Positions 49,198 through 59,189 of a stretch of DNA of 64,000 nt are shown piece by piece. Below the pieces are notes generated by a model that worked only from the letters and a program-made list of their open reading frames with translations, had not been told where the DNA came from and searched no databases. Source of the DNA: Agathobaculum desmolans ATCC 43058 (GTDB taxonomy: Bacteria > Bacillota > Clostridia > Oscillospirales > Butyricicoccaceae); contig NZ_JNJN01000004.1 of NCBI RefSeq assembly GCF_000701665.1, positions 1-64,000 on the forward strand. The letters are read 5' to 3'. The stretch's first letter is position 1. Each line of letters starts with the position of its first letter. Both the position numbers and the translations under genes were made by a program.

Positions 49198-50331
49198 ATG
49201 ACGACCGGACAAAAAATCGCAGCGCTGCGGCGTGAAAAGGGAATGAGTCAGGAAGCGCTGGGCGAAGCACTCGGCCTTTCCCGACAGGCGGTAAGTAAAT
49301 GGGAAGCTGATCAGGCGGTGCCGACGATGGACAATCTGGTAGAGCTGAGCCGGCTGTTCGGCGTGTCGGTGGATACGCTGCTGCGGCAGGAGGAGGCGCT
49401 GCCTGACAAAGCGGAGGAAGCACCGGCCGATGTGAAAATCACGGCGGAGGGGCTGAAGGTTTCTTACGCGCCGGCGCTGACGAAGAACACCAAGTGGTTT
49501 GTGATTGTGGTGGCGGTGCTGATCGCAGTGAGCGTGCTGGGAAATCTTTATGCCCTTGTTTGGATGCGGGCGATGCAGGCGCAGGTTGGCAATTTGGCAT
49601 CGCAAGTGGCGCAGATCAGCGCACAGAATAGGGATTCTTCCGCTGTGCCGCAAAGCGGCACAGCAGATGGGGATGGCTTGACGGACTATGACGTGGTATA
49701 TCAGCTGAAAACACATCCTAACGATCCATACAAGCAATTTTTGCAGATCTCGTTGTCTGCGTATCCGGCAAATGCGCGTCCGGATGCGGAACGGGCGAAG
49801 TTTATCATGCGCAGCGCGGGTGAGCAATGGACCTGCGATGCCGTATGGCAGAAGGAGGGCGGTTATTGTGCGGAAACCGAGATCCCACTGAAGGATAGTA
49901 TGGATGTGGTGCTGATGCTGATCGATCGGGAAACCGATGCCGTACGCACGCTGCCGCTGGAAAAGCTGGACGGCCTGCGTGAGGAATTCAGCCTGCAGAT
50001 GGATGCCGCATGGGTGGATGGGAATGGTATTACTTCCACAGACCAAACGACCACTGTGAAAGGACGATTGTCATGCCGCGTTTCTCATACTAATACCAAT
50101 GTGGACGGCGGATTTCCGTATGAACCGGAGCGGTGTGAAGTGCTTTTGCGGCAGGATGACAAAATATTGGAAAGCTGTCAACTGACGGAGCAGGTATTTG
50201 ATGAAGAATATGGTCAGGTCTATTTTTATGGAGACATAGATTGGGAAGCAGCCGTAACGCGCGATCAGGTAACTTTGGCGGTACAGATCACGGATACCTC
50301 TGGAAGAGTACAAGAATGGCCGATTTCCTGA
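49198..50331 (+). CDS. Membrane-anchored XRE-family regulator
   Basis: A 377-residue protein. Residues 1-70 are a Cro/CI helix-turn-helix (KIAALRREKGMSQEALGEALGLSRQAVSKWEADQAVPT...). One helix at about 98-120 (WFVIVVAVLIAVSVLGNLYALV) follows, then about 250 extracytoplasmic residues with no domain I can name, containing two short coiled regions. The layout suggests a one-component regulator that senses an envelope signal and binds DNA at the membrane. Start at 49198 behind AAAGGAGGTG. Confidence 0.85.
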   Translation: MTTGQKIAALRREKGMSQEALGEALGLSRQAVSKWEADQAVPTMDNLVELSRLFGVSVDTLLRQEEALPDKAEEAPADVKITAEGLKVSYAPALTKNTKWFVIVVAVLIAVSVLGNLYALVWMRAMQAQVGNLASQVAQISAQNRDSSAVPQSGTADGDGLTDYDVVYQLKTHPNDPYKQFLQISLSAYPANARPDAERAKFIMRSAGEQWTCDAVWQKEGGYCAETEIPLKDSMDVVLMLIDRETDAVRTLPLEKLDGLREEFSLQMDAAWVDGNGITSTDQTTTVKGRLSCRVSHTNTNVDGGFPYEPERCEVLLRQDDKILESCQLTEQVFDEEYGQVYFYGDIDWEAAVTRDQVTLAVQITDTSGRVQEWPIS

Positions 50332-50335
50332 TGAA

Positions 50336-50361
50336 AAAAGCGTCCCATCCGGGACGCTTTT
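50336..50361. terminator. Bidirectional terminator
   Basis: Stem AAAAGCGTCCC/GGGACGCTTTT with a four-base loop between converging genes. Confidence 0.92.
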
Positions 50362-50362
50362 C

Positions 50363-51013
50363 CTATTTGTGCGGGGTAAAGGCTGCGGCCAGCACATACA
50401 CCCGCGCCGCTCCTATGTCACGCAGCAGTTTGACGGCGGCGGACGCAGTCGCGCCTGTGGTGATAATATCGTCGATCAGCACGACTGATTTATTCTGTAT
50501 ATCGGTGTTTGCCAGCGGCAGCAGTGCCCGGGCGGCGTTTTGCTGCCGCGCAGCCGCATCTTTTCGGGTGGATTGCTTGGGGGTGAACGCTCGTTTGCGC
50601 AGCGTCGCCCGACAGGGAAGGCCGAAGGCAGCGGCAATCGGCTTAGCGAGCAGTTCTGCCTGATTGTAGCCGCGCTTGTGCAGATGGACAAAGCCGATCG
50701 GCATATACGTGATCAGGTCAGGATGCCAGTCATCCAGATGTTCTGCCAGTATGGGCAGTATTTGTGCGGAAAACCAGTCGGCATAGTGCTGCTTGTGCTG
50801 AAATTTGAACTGCTGCATCGCTTTGCGGACGGTCCCGGTATAATACAGAGCAGCAGCGGCGCCGTCGGCATCCGGTATGCTGATAGGATGGTGCAGCCGG
50901 TAGCGGGTGCGTACCTCCTCTGCACATGCCGCGCAGAGCATGGCTTTGCATCCGCACTCCGCATCCAGCGGTATGCCGCAGAGCACACAGCTTCGCGTAA
51001 ACAGAATCCCCAT
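50363..51013 (-). CDS. ComF-family phosphoribosyltransferase-like protein
   Basis: A 216-residue protein. An N-terminal double zinc-finger-like region (CVLCGIPLDAECGCKAMLCAAC) precedes a PRTase domain with VHLHKRGYNQAELLA and the PRPP loop VVLIDDIITTGATASAA. ComF acts with the DNA uptake machinery in transformation; in many genomes it is retained outside competence operons, as here next to pyrG. No other competence gene is near. Start follows GAAAGGGGTTTC. Confidence 0.9.
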   Translation of the reverse strand: MGILFTRSCVLCGIPLDAECGCKAMLCAACAEEVRTRYRLHHPISIPDADGAAAALYYTGTVRKAMQQFKFQHKQHYADWFSAQILPILAEHLDDWHPDLITYMPIGFVHLHKRGYNQAELLAKPIAAAFGLPCRATLRKRAFTPKQSTRKDAAARQQNAARALLPLANTDIQNKSVVLIDDIITTGATASAAVKLLRDIGAARVYVLAAAFTPHK

Positions 51014-51036
51014 TTCTGAAACCCCTTTCGAAACAC

Positions 51037-51062
51037 AAAACGGCCGCGGGTGCGACCGTTTT
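51037..51062 (-). terminator. Terminator of dapF-pyrG
   Basis: Stem AAAACGGCCGC/GCGACCGTTTT (one mismatch) with a short loop, between pyrG and comF. Confidence 0.7.
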
Positions 51063-51106
51063 GGGAACAGTGTGAATAAAACGCGCGTGTACAGGCAGAA
51101 ACCTTG

Positions 51107-52723
51107 TTACTTGCCGGTATGCGTCTGGCTGCGGGTGCGTGCTGCGGCAACAAAGGCCTTGAACAGCGGATGTGCGCGGTTGGGACGGGACTTGAACTCC
51201 GGATGGAACTGTACGCCGATGTAGAACGGGTGGGTCGGGATCTCGACCGTTTCCACCAGCTCGCCGGTGGGCGAGGTGCCCGAGATAACCATGCCGTTCG
51301 CTTCGATCTGCTCGCGGAAGGTGTTGTTGAACTCGTAGCGGTGGCGGTGACGTTCGGAGATCATTTCAGCACCGTAAGCCGCTGCCATAATGGTATCCGG
51401 ACGGATCTTGCACGGATATGCGCCCAGACGCATGGTGCCGCCCTTTTTGGAAACACCCTGCTGGCTTTCCATTAGGTCGATGACCGGATGGGCGGAGTCC
51501 GCATCAAATTCGGAGGAATTGGCATCTTCAAAGCCGAGCACGTTGCGTGCGTAGCTCATCACAGCAATTTGCATACCAAGGCAGATGCCAAAATAGGGGA
51601 TGCCCTGTGTGCGGGCATAGTTGGCAGCGCAGATCATGCCTTCCACACCGCGGGGGCCGAAGCCGCCGGGCAGGATGATGCCGTCTACCTCACCGAGCAG
51701 CTTGTCCGCCGTGGATTCGTTGATTTCCTCGGAATCCACCCACTCGATATCAACAAAGCAGCCGGTTTCGTAGCCGCCGTGCTGAAGCGCTTCTGCTACC
51801 GAGAGGTAGGCATCGTGCAGCTTGACGTATTTGCCGACCAACGCGATTTTGACATGATCCTTGCGGGCGGAGATGCGCTCCAGCATGGCGATCCACTCGC
51901 TCATATCGCCCTTGGGTGCGCCGATGGACAGCTCGCGGCAGACGATGTCGGACAGATGGCTCTCCTCTAGCATCATCGGCGCCTGATACAGCACCGGAAG
52001 GGTGCGGTTTTCAATCACGCAGTCCGGCTGGACGGTGCAGAACATCGAAATCTTGCGCTTGATGTCATCATCGAGCGGCTGGTCAACACGGGCAACGATA
52101 ATGTCCGGGGAAATGCCCAGACCGCGCAGCTCCTTGACGGAATGCTGGGTGGGCTTGCTCTTCGGTTCGTTCGAGCCGGAGATATAGGGCACCAGCGTGA
52201 CATGGATAAACAGACAGTTGCGGCGGCCGACTTCAGCGGCAACCTGACGGATCGCCTCAAGGAAGGGCTGGGATTCGATATCGCCGGTGGTTCCGCCGAT
52301 TTCGGTGATGACCACATCCGCCGAGGTCTTTTTACCGACCGAATAGATGAAGGACTTGATCTCGTTGGTGATATGCGGGATGACCTGCACGGTTTCACCC
52401 AGATATTCGCCGGCACGTTCCTTGTTCAGCACATTCCAATATACCTTGCCGGTGGTGAGGTTGGAGAATTTGTTCAGGTCTTCGTCGATAAATCGTTCGT
52501 AGTGGCCAAGGTCAAGGTCGGTTTCCGCGCCATCGTCGGTTACATAAACCTCGCCGTGCTGGAACGGGCTCATTGTGCCCGGATCCACATTGATATAAGG
52601 ATCAAGCTTCTGCGCAGCAATCTTCAGGCCGCGGCTTTTCAGTAGGCGGCCGAGCGATGCGGCAGTGATGCCCTTGCCCAAACCGGAGACAACGCCGCCG
52701 GTAACGAAAATGTATTTTGTCAT
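51107..52723 (-). CDS. pyrG: CTP synthase
   Basis: A 538-residue enzyme that makes CTP from UTP, ATP and glutamine. The synthase domain opens [25 protein letters not shown]; the C-terminal class I amidotransferase has the nucleophile in YFGICLGMQ and [15 protein letters not shown] 52723 overlaps the dapF stop by four bases, so they are translated in series. Confidence 0.97.
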   Translation of the reverse strand: MTKYIFVTGGVVSGLGKGITAASLGRLLKSRGLKIAAQKLDPYINVDPGTMSPFQHGEVYVTDDGAETDLDLGHYERFIDEDLNKFSNLTTGKVYWNVLNKERAGEYLGETVQVIPHITNEIKSFIYSVGKKTSADVVITEIGGTTGDIESQPFLEAIRQVAAEVGRRNCLFIHVTLVPYISGSNEPKSKPTQHSVKELRGLGISPDIIVARVDQPLDDDIKRKISMFCTVQPDCVIENRTLPVLYQAPMMLEESHLSDIVCRELSIGAPKGDMSEWIAMLERISARKDHVKIALVGKYVKLHDAYLSVAEALQHGGYETGCFVDIEWVDSEEINESTADKLLGEVDGIILPGGFGPRGVEGMICAANYARTQGIPYFGICLGMQIAVMSYARNVLGFEDANSSEFDADSAHPVIDLMESQQGVSKKGGTMRLGAYPCKIRPDTIMAAAYGAEMISERHRHRYEFNNTFREQIEANGMVISGTSPTGELVETVEIPTHPFYIGVQFHPEFKSRPNRAHPLFKAFVAAARTRSQTHTGK

Positions 52724-53565
52724 AGTTCGATTTCCCCCTTGAATACGGTCGTGGCCGCGCCTGTCATGAACACGGTTGCTTCGGTGTAGCGCACGGTCAG
52801 GTCGCCGCCGCGCAGATGAACGGTGATGTCTTGGTTTTTTTCTGCGCGGCCGGTCAGCACAGCGGCAACGCCCACGGCGCAGGCGCCGGTGCCGCAGGCC
52901 CAGGTTTCGCCGGAGCCACGCTCCCAAACGCGCATTTTCAAACTGCCATCCGGCAGCGTATTGACAAATTCGGTGTTGACCCGTTCAGGGAACAACGCGT
53001 TATGCTCGAACTTGGGGCCGAGCCGCTCCAGATCGAGCGTTTCAATATCTTCGTTCAGGAAGATCACACAGTGCGGATTGCCCATGGAAACACAGGTGAT
53101 GTGATAGACCCGTTCGTCGATCACGAGCGGTGCGCCGATCACAGTATCGCCTGCAAGCAGGACCGGAATGTCGTGCGGAGTGAGGATCGCAGGTCCCATA
53201 TCCACACGGGCAGACAGCATTTTGCCGTTTTCGGCGGTAAGCACCAACGTTTTGACACCGGAAAGGGTATCGACGGTGATGGTGGTACGGTCGCCGACCA
53301 TGCCGTTGTCATACAGGTATTTTCCAACGCAGCGGATGCCGTTGCCGCACATTTTACCCTCCGATCCGTCGGCGTTGAAAATACGCATCTGCGCATCCGC
53401 CTTATCGGAAGGGGAGATCAGGATGATGCCGTCGCCGCCGATGCCGAAATGCGGTTCGCTCAGCCGGACGGAGAGCGGTCCGGGATCGGGTACCGGCTGT
53501 TCGAAACAGTTGAAATAGATGTAGCTGTTACCGCAGCCGTGCATCTTGGTGAAGGACAGCTTCAC
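52720..53565 (-). CDS. dapF: Diaminopimelate epimerase
   Basis: A 281-residue cofactor-free epimerase converting LL- to meso-diaminopimelate for lysine and peptidoglycan. The two catalytic cysteines are in [10 protein letters not shown] and [16 protein letters not shown] 53565 is chosen because CAAGGAGGG lies eight bases upstream and the family begins [13 protein letters not shown]; a TTG start at 53622 would precede it. It leads the dapF-pyrG operon. Confidence 0.95.
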   Translation of the reverse strand: MKLSFTKMHGCGNSYIYFNCFEQPVPDPGPLSVRLSEPHFGIGGDGIILISPSDKADAQMRIFNADGSEGKMCGNGIRCVGKYLYDNGMVGDRTTITVDTLSGVKTLVLTAENGKMLSARVDMGPAILTPHDIPVLLAGDTVIGAPLVIDERVYHITCVSMGNPHCVIFLNEDIETLDLERLGPKFEHNALFPERVNTEFVNTLPDGSLKMRVWERGSGETWACGTGACAVGVAAVLTGRAEKNQDITVHLRGGDLTVRYTEATVFMTGAATTVFKGEIEL

Positions 53566-53905
53566 ACGGGTTCCCTCCTTGGAGTATGGAATAAAAATGG
53601 ATATGAGCGGGCTGAAATGCAAAGCCGGCGCTCATACTTCAGATAGTATATCATATTTCTGCGGGAAATGCGCTACTCTTTTGAAAAAAAGGGGAAAAAT
53701 TTTGTCAGATCCGGGTGGTGTGTTTTGGGCGGTATCGCACAAAGCCGATGTCTTTCCGGCCGGTGTCGTGCGGGGTACAGTGGGAGCGGGCGGGGAATTG
53801 CCGTATATTCCTGCAAAGTGTATAGATTTACGGGCATAACAGCGGGATAAATTCATGAGGTTGCACCAAATGCAAGGAAAAACGGTAAAGCGGACGGCAG
53901 GAGAC

Positions 53906-53990
53906 TTGACAAAGAAAAGGCGGATGGTTATAATGCAAGGTGTAACAGCAAGGCGCTGTGGGAACACGACCCGCAGCGCCTGTTTTGTTT
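53906..53990 (+). promoter_or_regulatory. glnA promoter and leader with terminator-like and alternative hairpins
   Basis: TTGACA (53906-53911), 17 bases, TATAAT (53929-53934). The leader can fold a 12-bp hairpin AGGCGCTGTGGG/CCCGCAGCGCCT (53951-53981) followed by GTTTTGTTT, a typical intrinsic terminator. A smaller hairpin ACAGC-AAGGC-GCTGT (53945-53959) uses the same bases as the terminator's left arm, so the two exclude each other. This is the layout of an attenuator controlling glnA; the ligand or protein is unknown. The region 53640-53905 upstream holds no gene that I can support. Confidence 0.6.
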
Positions 53991-54042
53991 ATAATGTTCG
54001 TTTGCTATTAAAATTGACATAAGAGTAAGGAGCGAACCATCC

Positions 54043-56130
54043 ATGAGCACAGCAAAGAATGTTCCTGCACTGTTCGGCAGCATGGTCTTTAACGAGACGG
54101 TGATGAAGGAACGTCTTCCCAAGGACGTGTACCGCAAGCTGAAGAAAACCATGCGCGAGGGTACGGCGATCGATGCGGATGTGGCTGCCGTTGTGGCGAC
54201 TGCGATGAAGGACTGGGCGGTATCCAAGGGAGCGACCCATTACACGCACTGGTTCCAACCGATGACCGGCATTACCGCAGAAAAACACGACTCGTTTATT
54301 TCGCCGACCGATGACGGCGGCGTGATGATGGAATTTTCCGGTAAGGAGCTGATCAAGGGCGAGCCGGATGCTTCCTCCTTTCCTTCCGGCGGTCTGCGCG
54401 CGACTTTTGAGGCGCGCGGTTATACTGCGTGGGACCCGACGAGCTATGCGTTCGTCAAGGACGGCTCGCTGTATATCCCGACGGCATTCTGTTCGTTTAC
54501 CGGTGAAATTCTGGATAAAAAGACACCACTGCTGCGTTCGATGGAGGCGGTCAGTGCACAGGCCTGCCGTGTGCTTAAACTGTTCGGTAAGGATGTGCGT
54601 CGCGTAACGGCAACTGTCGGCCCTGAACAGGAGTATTTCCTGATCGAGAAAGAGGATTATGCCAAGCGTAAGGATCTGATTTTTACCGGCCGCACCCTGT
54701 TTGGCGCAAAGCCGCCCAAAGGGCAGGAGATGGAAGACCATTACTTTGGTTCGATCCGTCCGCGTGTGGCGGCGTTTATGGCGGAGCTGGATGAAGAGCT
54801 GTGGAAGTTCGGCATTTTTTCCAAAACCAAGCATAACGAGGTTGCGCCCTGCCAGCATGAAATGGCGCCGGTGTTTACTACGGTGAACATCGCCAGCGAT
54901 CATAACCAACTGACCATGGAAGTGATGAAGCGTGTGGCACAGAAACACGGCTTTATCTGCCTGCTGCACGAAAAACCGTTTGATGGTGTCAATGGTTCAG
55001 GCAAGCACAACAACTGGTCGCTTTCCACCGATGACGGCGAAAACCTGCTGGAGCCGGGCAAGACGCCTTCGGAAAATGCACAGTTTCTGCTGTTTTTGAC
55101 TGCGGTGATCAAGGCGGTCGACGAGTATCAGGATCTGCTGCGCATTTCGGTTGCAACGGCGGGCAACGATCACCGTTTGGGGGCGAACGAAGCGCCGCCG
55201 GCAATCGTTTCCATGTTTATCGGAGATGAGCTGCAGGCCATTTTGGATGCGATCGAAGCCGAAACGGATTATACCGAAATGGTCAAGACCAAGATGGGAC
55301 TGGGCGTATCCGCGCTGCCGGATATCCCGAAGGATACGACGGACCGCAACCGCACCTCGCCGTTTGCCTTTACGGGCAATAAGTTTGAGTTCCGCATGCT
55401 GGGGTCGGCGCTCAATATCGCCTGTCCGAATATTATGATCAACACGGCGGTGGCAGAGGAGCTGCGCCAGTTTGCCGATGAACTGGAAGGTGCTGCGGAT
55501 TTCCGTGCGGCGCTGATCGATTTGATCCGACGCGAGGTCAAGGCGCATAAGCGTATTATCTTCAACGGTAACGGCTACGACGATGCGTGGATCGCGGAGG
55601 CGGAAAAGCGCGGTCTGCACAATCTGAAGTCCACAGCGGAGGCGCTGCCCCACTATACGGATGCGCACAATGTGGAGCTGTTCACCCGTCACGGCGTATA
55701 TACACGCATCGAGATGGAATCGCGTGAGGAAGCGCTTCTGGAGGAGTATTACAAGACGCTGCGGATCGAAGCGCTGACCATGATCGATATGGTGCGCGAG
55801 GAGATACTGCCCGCGTGCATCAGCTTCCAGCATGATTTGGCCGAGACCGTGCTGCGCAAAAAAGAGGCTGGCATTGCAGGCGGCATGGAGTCCGGGCTGC
55901 TGTCCGAGGTTTCTGATAAAACCGAGACGCTGTACCGCAATAACGAGGCGCTTGAGCAGGTGCTGAACCATACACCGGCGGGTAAGGTGCAGGAGATCGT
56001 CAATTATTATCATGATGTGATCCTGCCGGCGATGGATGCGGTGCGTGCACCGGCCGATCAGTTGGAAACGTTGGTGGGGAAAAAGTATTGGCCTTTCCCA
56101 ACGTATTCGGATATCCTGTTTTACGTATAA
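54043..56130 (+). CDS. glnA: Glutamine synthetase, type III
   Basis: A 695-residue GSIII (GlnN) enzyme that joins ammonia and glutamate. It is much longer than GSI, with the GSIII N-terminus [26 protein letters not shown], then [21 protein letters not shown], the ATP/metal motif [35 protein letters not shown] and [16 protein letters not shown]. Start follows AGTAAGGAGCG. It is monocistronic with a consensus promoter and an attenuator-like leader, so nitrogen-controlled expression is likely. Confidence 0.96.
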   Translation: MSTAKNVPALFGSMVFNETVMKERLPKDVYRKLKKTMREGTAIDADVAAVVATAMKDWAVSKGATHYTHWFQPMTGITAEKHDSFISPTDDGGVMMEFSGKELIKGEPDASSFPSGGLRATFEARGYTAWDPTSYAFVKDGSLYIPTAFCSFTGEILDKKTPLLRSMEAVSAQACRVLKLFGKDVRRVTATVGPEQEYFLIEKEDYAKRKDLIFTGRTLFGAKPPKGQEMEDHYFGSIRPRVAAFMAELDEELWKFGIFSKTKHNEVAPCQHEMAPVFTTVNIASDHNQLTMEVMKRVAQKHGFICLLHEKPFDGVNGSGKHNNWSLSTDDGENLLEPGKTPSENAQFLLFLTAVIKAVDEYQDLLRISVATAGNDHRLGANEAPPAIVSMFIGDELQAILDAIEAETDYTEMVKTKMGLGVSALPDIPKDTTDRNRTSPFAFTGNKFEFRMLGSALNIACPNIMINTAVAEELRQFADELEGAADFRAALIDLIRREVKAHKRIIFNGNGYDDAWIAEAEKRGLHNLKSTAEALPHYTDAHNVELFTRHGVYTRIEMESREEALLEEYYKTLRIEALTMIDMVREEILPACISFQHDLAETVLRKKEAGIAGGMESGLLSEVSDKTETLYRNNEALEQVLNHTPAGKVQEIVNYYHDVILPAMDAVRAPADQLETLVGKKYWPFPTYSDILFYV

Positions 56131-56181
56131 CGGTATCCGTACACACGGGGATCCCTGGTGTGCATAAGGGTGCATGCATCA

Positions 56182-56216
56182 AAGGCGTGTATCTCCGGTT
56201 CGGGAGATACACGCCT
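56182..56216 (+). terminator. Terminator-like hairpin after glnA
   Basis: Stem AAGGCGTGTATCTCC with its complement around a short loop; weak T run. The stretch 56217-56487 after it is AT-rich, holds no open frame I can support and no recognised RNA. Confidence 0.7.
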
Positions 56217-56487
56217 TGGTGCTTTCCGGTAGGGGGCGTGGGCACATCGCCCCCCATGTTACCATTTGGACTTGTTCAGGATAAACGGATAGATCAGTTT
56301 GGTGTAGCAAAGGATAGGTCAGTATCCGCGGTTTTTCATTCACATGCTTTATTTTTCTGAATAGTTAAGAGATATGCATTCGTTTTTATGGAACGACCTG
56401 CAAGGTAGAGAAACAGCATAGCCGAAGCTGCGCCGTTTTCCGAAAACATTTTTATACTGTTTTATGGAGCCGCCCAAAAGGGAGTTT

Positions 56488-56910
56488 TTATAGTTGTTTA
56501 TATATTTCTGTGCCGTAATGTGATGCACTGAAGCCGTTATCCAGAAAAATGGAAAAAAACGGCGTTCTTTTGGTATCAGCTTGTGTGCCGCTTGGCTGCG
56601 GCAGAGCAAGCAGCATCTGTATGAAAGCCGGTGTAACGGGGCCGGCAATGACCGTGCCGTATTGCCAGCCGGTGTCCTTGCGTGTGCCATATTGCAGCGC
56701 CAGCCGGATCTCGTTCGCCTCGTCAGCCCAGCAGTGAATTTCAAAGGTCTGTGCGGTGTGGAGCTGTTCGGCCAGCAGACGTTTCCAATCGGTAAAACTG
56801 TCACAGACGATGGGGGCAGAGGGATCTGCGTTGGGAACGATTTCAGCGGGGGCGAGGTTTTCCAGCAAATGTTCCAGCGCATGGGATAAGCTTTCGTTAT
56901 TGGGGCACAT
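56488..56910 (-). CDS. Hypothetical protein downstream of rarA
   Basis: A 140-residue soluble protein. It begins MCPNNESLSHALEHLLENLAPAEIV behind GGGAGTG and lies four bases after the rarA stop on the same strand, so they are co-transcribed. It has no domain I recognise; a central ALQYGTRKDTGWQYGTVIAGP stretch is beta-rich. Function unknown. Confidence 0.65.
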   Translation of the reverse strand: MCPNNESLSHALEHLLENLAPAEIVPNADPSAPIVCDSFTDWKRLLAEQLHTAQTFEIHCWADEANEIRLALQYGTRKDTGWQYGTVIAGPVTPAFIQMLLALPQPSGTQADTKRTPFFSIFLDNGFSASHYGTEIYKQL

Positions 56911-56914
56911 CGTA

Positions 56915-58240
56915 TCACTCCCTATTTTTGTGCTGTTGTTTCCAAGCCTTGATTTGTTCGAGCCGCGCCTTGTATTTGGCTTCAAGACCCTGTTCCGTAG
57001 GGCGGTAGTACGTCTGACCCGCGAGGGAATCGGGCAGACACTGCATGTTGGTCAGCTTATCGGCAGTATCGTGAGCATATTGATAGCCCTTTCCGTACTC
57101 CAGCTCTTTCATCAGGCGGGTGGGCGCGTTGCGGATGACAAGCGGCACGGGTTCGGACAGATGGGTGAGCGCATCCTTTTTGGCACGTTCGTAGGCCAGA
57201 TATAAGGCGTTTGACTTGGGGGCGAGCGACAAATAGACCACGGCATGCGTCAGATGGACCGAGCACTCCGGCATGCCGATAAAGTGGCAGGCCTGATAGG
57301 CAGCCACCGCGACCTCAAGTGCGCGGGAATCCGCCATGCCGACATCTTCGCTGGCAAAGCGGATAACGCGCCGTGCGATATAAAGCGGGTCTTCTCCGGC
57401 TTCCAGCATGCGGGCGAGCCAGTAGACCGCCGCATCCGGGTCGGAGTTGCGCATGCTTTTGTGCAGGGCGGAGATCAGGTTATAGTGCTCCTCGCCGGAT
57501 TTGTCATACAGCAGAGACTTTTTTGAAATGCATTGCGCAAGGGTCTCCGGGGAGACAGTGACAGTATCCCCGTCCGTATCTCCATTGAGGACGACCATTT
57601 CCAGCGTGGAAAGTGCGCTGCGCGCATCGCCGTTTGCAAAACCGGCGATTGCTTCGAGCATTTCGGAGGAAATGACAATGCTCTGCCCGCCAAAACCGCG
57701 CGGGTTGGTGAGCGCGCGGGAGAGCAGAACGGTGAGGTCGCCGGTGGTCAGCGCCTGCAAAACAAATACCTTGCAGCGCGATAAAAGGGCGCTGTTGACT
57801 TCGAAGGACGGATTTTCTGTTGTTGCCCCGATCAGGATGATGCTGCCCTTTTCGACAAAAGGAAGGAAGGCATCCTGCTGCGCTTTGTTGAAGCGGTGGA
57901 TCTCGTCCACAAATACGATCGTGCGCTCGCCGAAGCGGCGGTTATCCTCTGCCTGCTGCATGACCTGCCGGATCTCCTTGATGCCGCTCGTAACGGCGGA
58001 AAAATCGATGAAGGAAGCCTTAGTCTGGTTTGCAATAATGCGTGCAAGCGTGGTTTTGCCCACGCCGGGCGGACCCCAGAAGATCATGGAGGAGATCCGG
58101 TCGTTTTCGATCAGACGGCGCAGTACCTTGCCCTGACTGAGCAGGTGGGTCTGGCCGACAAATTCATCGAGCGTCTGCGGACGCAGCCGCGCCGCAAGAG
58201 GGCGGCTGTCGGCGCCGCCGAACAGGGTCTGCTGTTCCAT
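56915..58240 (-). CDS. rarA: Replication-associated recombination protein RarA (MgsA)
   Basis: A 441-residue AAA+ ATPase acting at stalled replication forks. It begins MEQQTLFGGADSRPLAARLRP, with Walker A WGPPGVGKTTLARIIA near residues 55-70, Walker B FVDEIHRFNKAQQDAFLP, and the C-terminal MgsA region ENPSFEVNSALLSRC and AVYWLARMLEAGEDPLYIARR. Start at 58240 behind AAAGGAGGTG; the frame extending to 58420 lacks a ribosome site. Confidence 0.95.
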   Translation of the reverse strand: MEQQTLFGGADSRPLAARLRPQTLDEFVGQTHLLSQGKVLRRLIENDRISSMIFWGPPGVGKTTLARIIANQTKASFIDFSAVTSGIKEIRQVMQQAEDNRRFGERTIVFVDEIHRFNKAQQDAFLPFVEKGSIILIGATTENPSFEVNSALLSRCKVFVLQALTTGDLTVLLSRALTNPRGFGGQSIVISSEMLEAIAGFANGDARSALSTLEMVVLNGDTDGDTVTVSPETLAQCISKKSLLYDKSGEEHYNLISALHKSMRNSDPDAAVYWLARMLEAGEDPLYIARRVIRFASEDVGMADSRALEVAVAAYQACHFIGMPECSVHLTHAVVYLSLAPKSNALYLAYERAKKDALTHLSEPVPLVIRNAPTRLMKELEYGKGYQYAHDTADKLTNMQCLPDSLAGQTYYRPTEQGLEAKYKARLEQIKAWKQQHKNRE

Positions 58241-58416
58241 GGTGCGCACCTCCTTTGTGTGCTGTGATTTCATTATATCACCGAACAAATGTTCCTGCAA
58301 GACGGGAAAAGCGCTTTCGCAGTAGAGGGAGCGGCTGCGCACATGGTGATCTTTTCGGTTATTTCGATATGCGACAAGGAAAATTACTGCAAAAAATTGA
58401 GGCTTTGATAAAAGCC

Positions 58417-59094
58417 TCAATCGGGTGTGAGTGGATCGCAGTAATCAACCGGCGCGCCGGTCAGCACATCGTAGTAATACCAGCGGTCGGCATCCTGATC
58501 TGCGAAAAAGTAGATGCCGAGCGGGGTCTCAGACTGGTCGCCGTTGATGTGGCCGATGAAGTGGCCTCCCTCGGCTTCGCCGATGGGCGTGATTTGCTCC
58601 ACGCTGACGGGATGCAGCACGGCAAGATAGAGCGCAGTGACAAGCACTATGGAGAGATACAGCACCACTACCACAGTGGTTGCCCCATGCAGAGGAGTCT
58701 GTGTTCGCTGCTTCTTTTTAGGATGGCGGCATGGGATGTGCCGGTACAGCGCTGCAAGCAGCAGCAAAAGGAGCAGCAAGGCAAGCCACCAGACATACAG
58801 CAGATAGGGCAGCTGCCGCAGCCCGCCCGGCTGATAAAAAAGCAGGAAAGCAAGCCCTGTAAAAACAAAAAAGATCAGCACATCGCCCATGCGGGACGGC
58901 TTGCGCGGCGCGGCTCTGCCGCTGTTCAGGCAGCCTGCGATCAGCACCGCCGGCGCGTAAAACCAAAAATAGTAGGAATTGGAAAGGACGGCGTCGTCAT
59001 ACCGGACGGAAACTTCAGTCAGATACAGGCTGGCAGCCAGCCATACAACCACTGATAAGGAGACAAGCAGAGGCGTAACATAGCGTTTGGCCAT
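58417..59094 (-). CDS. Hypothetical multi-helix membrane protein
   Basis: A 225-residue protein with five predicted membrane helices (about 8-25, 42-56, 72-88, 95-115 and 140-165) and a C-terminal soluble tail EAEGGHFIGHINGDQSETPLGIYFFADQDADRWYYYD outside the last helix. No family recognised. Start at 59094 behind GGGGAGGG. It lies between rarA and the phosphofructokinase terminator; function unknown. Confidence 0.7.
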   Translation of the reverse strand: MAKRYVTPLLVSLSVVVWLAASLYLTEVSVRYDDAVLSNSYYFWFYAPAVLIAGCLNSGRAAPRKPSRMGDVLIFFVFTGLAFLLFYQPGGLRQLPYLLYVWWLALLLLLLLLAALYRHIPCRHPKKKQRTQTPLHGATTVVVVLYLSIVLVTALYLAVLHPVSVEQITPIGEAEGGHFIGHINGDQSETPLGIYFFADQDADRWYYYDVLTGAPVDYCDPLTPD

Positions 59095-59120
59095 ATAGGT
59101 TCCCTCCCCTTGAAAATAAA

Positions 59121-59152
59121 AACAGGCAGAGCCTTGCGGCTCCGCCTGTTTT
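59121..59152 (-). terminator. Terminator of the phosphofructokinase gene
   Basis: A 14-bp stem AAACAGGCAGAGCC/GGCTCCGCCTGTTT with one mismatch and a four-base loop; on the minus strand followed by TATTTTC. Confidence 0.85.
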
Positions 59153-59189
59153 CGGCATTGTTTCGCGCAGCAGAGCGCGTATTTTTGTT

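Noticed and set aside
53566-53905. Extra gene between dapF and the glnA promoter
   Set aside because: Only short overlapping frames without ribosome sites or recognisable products.
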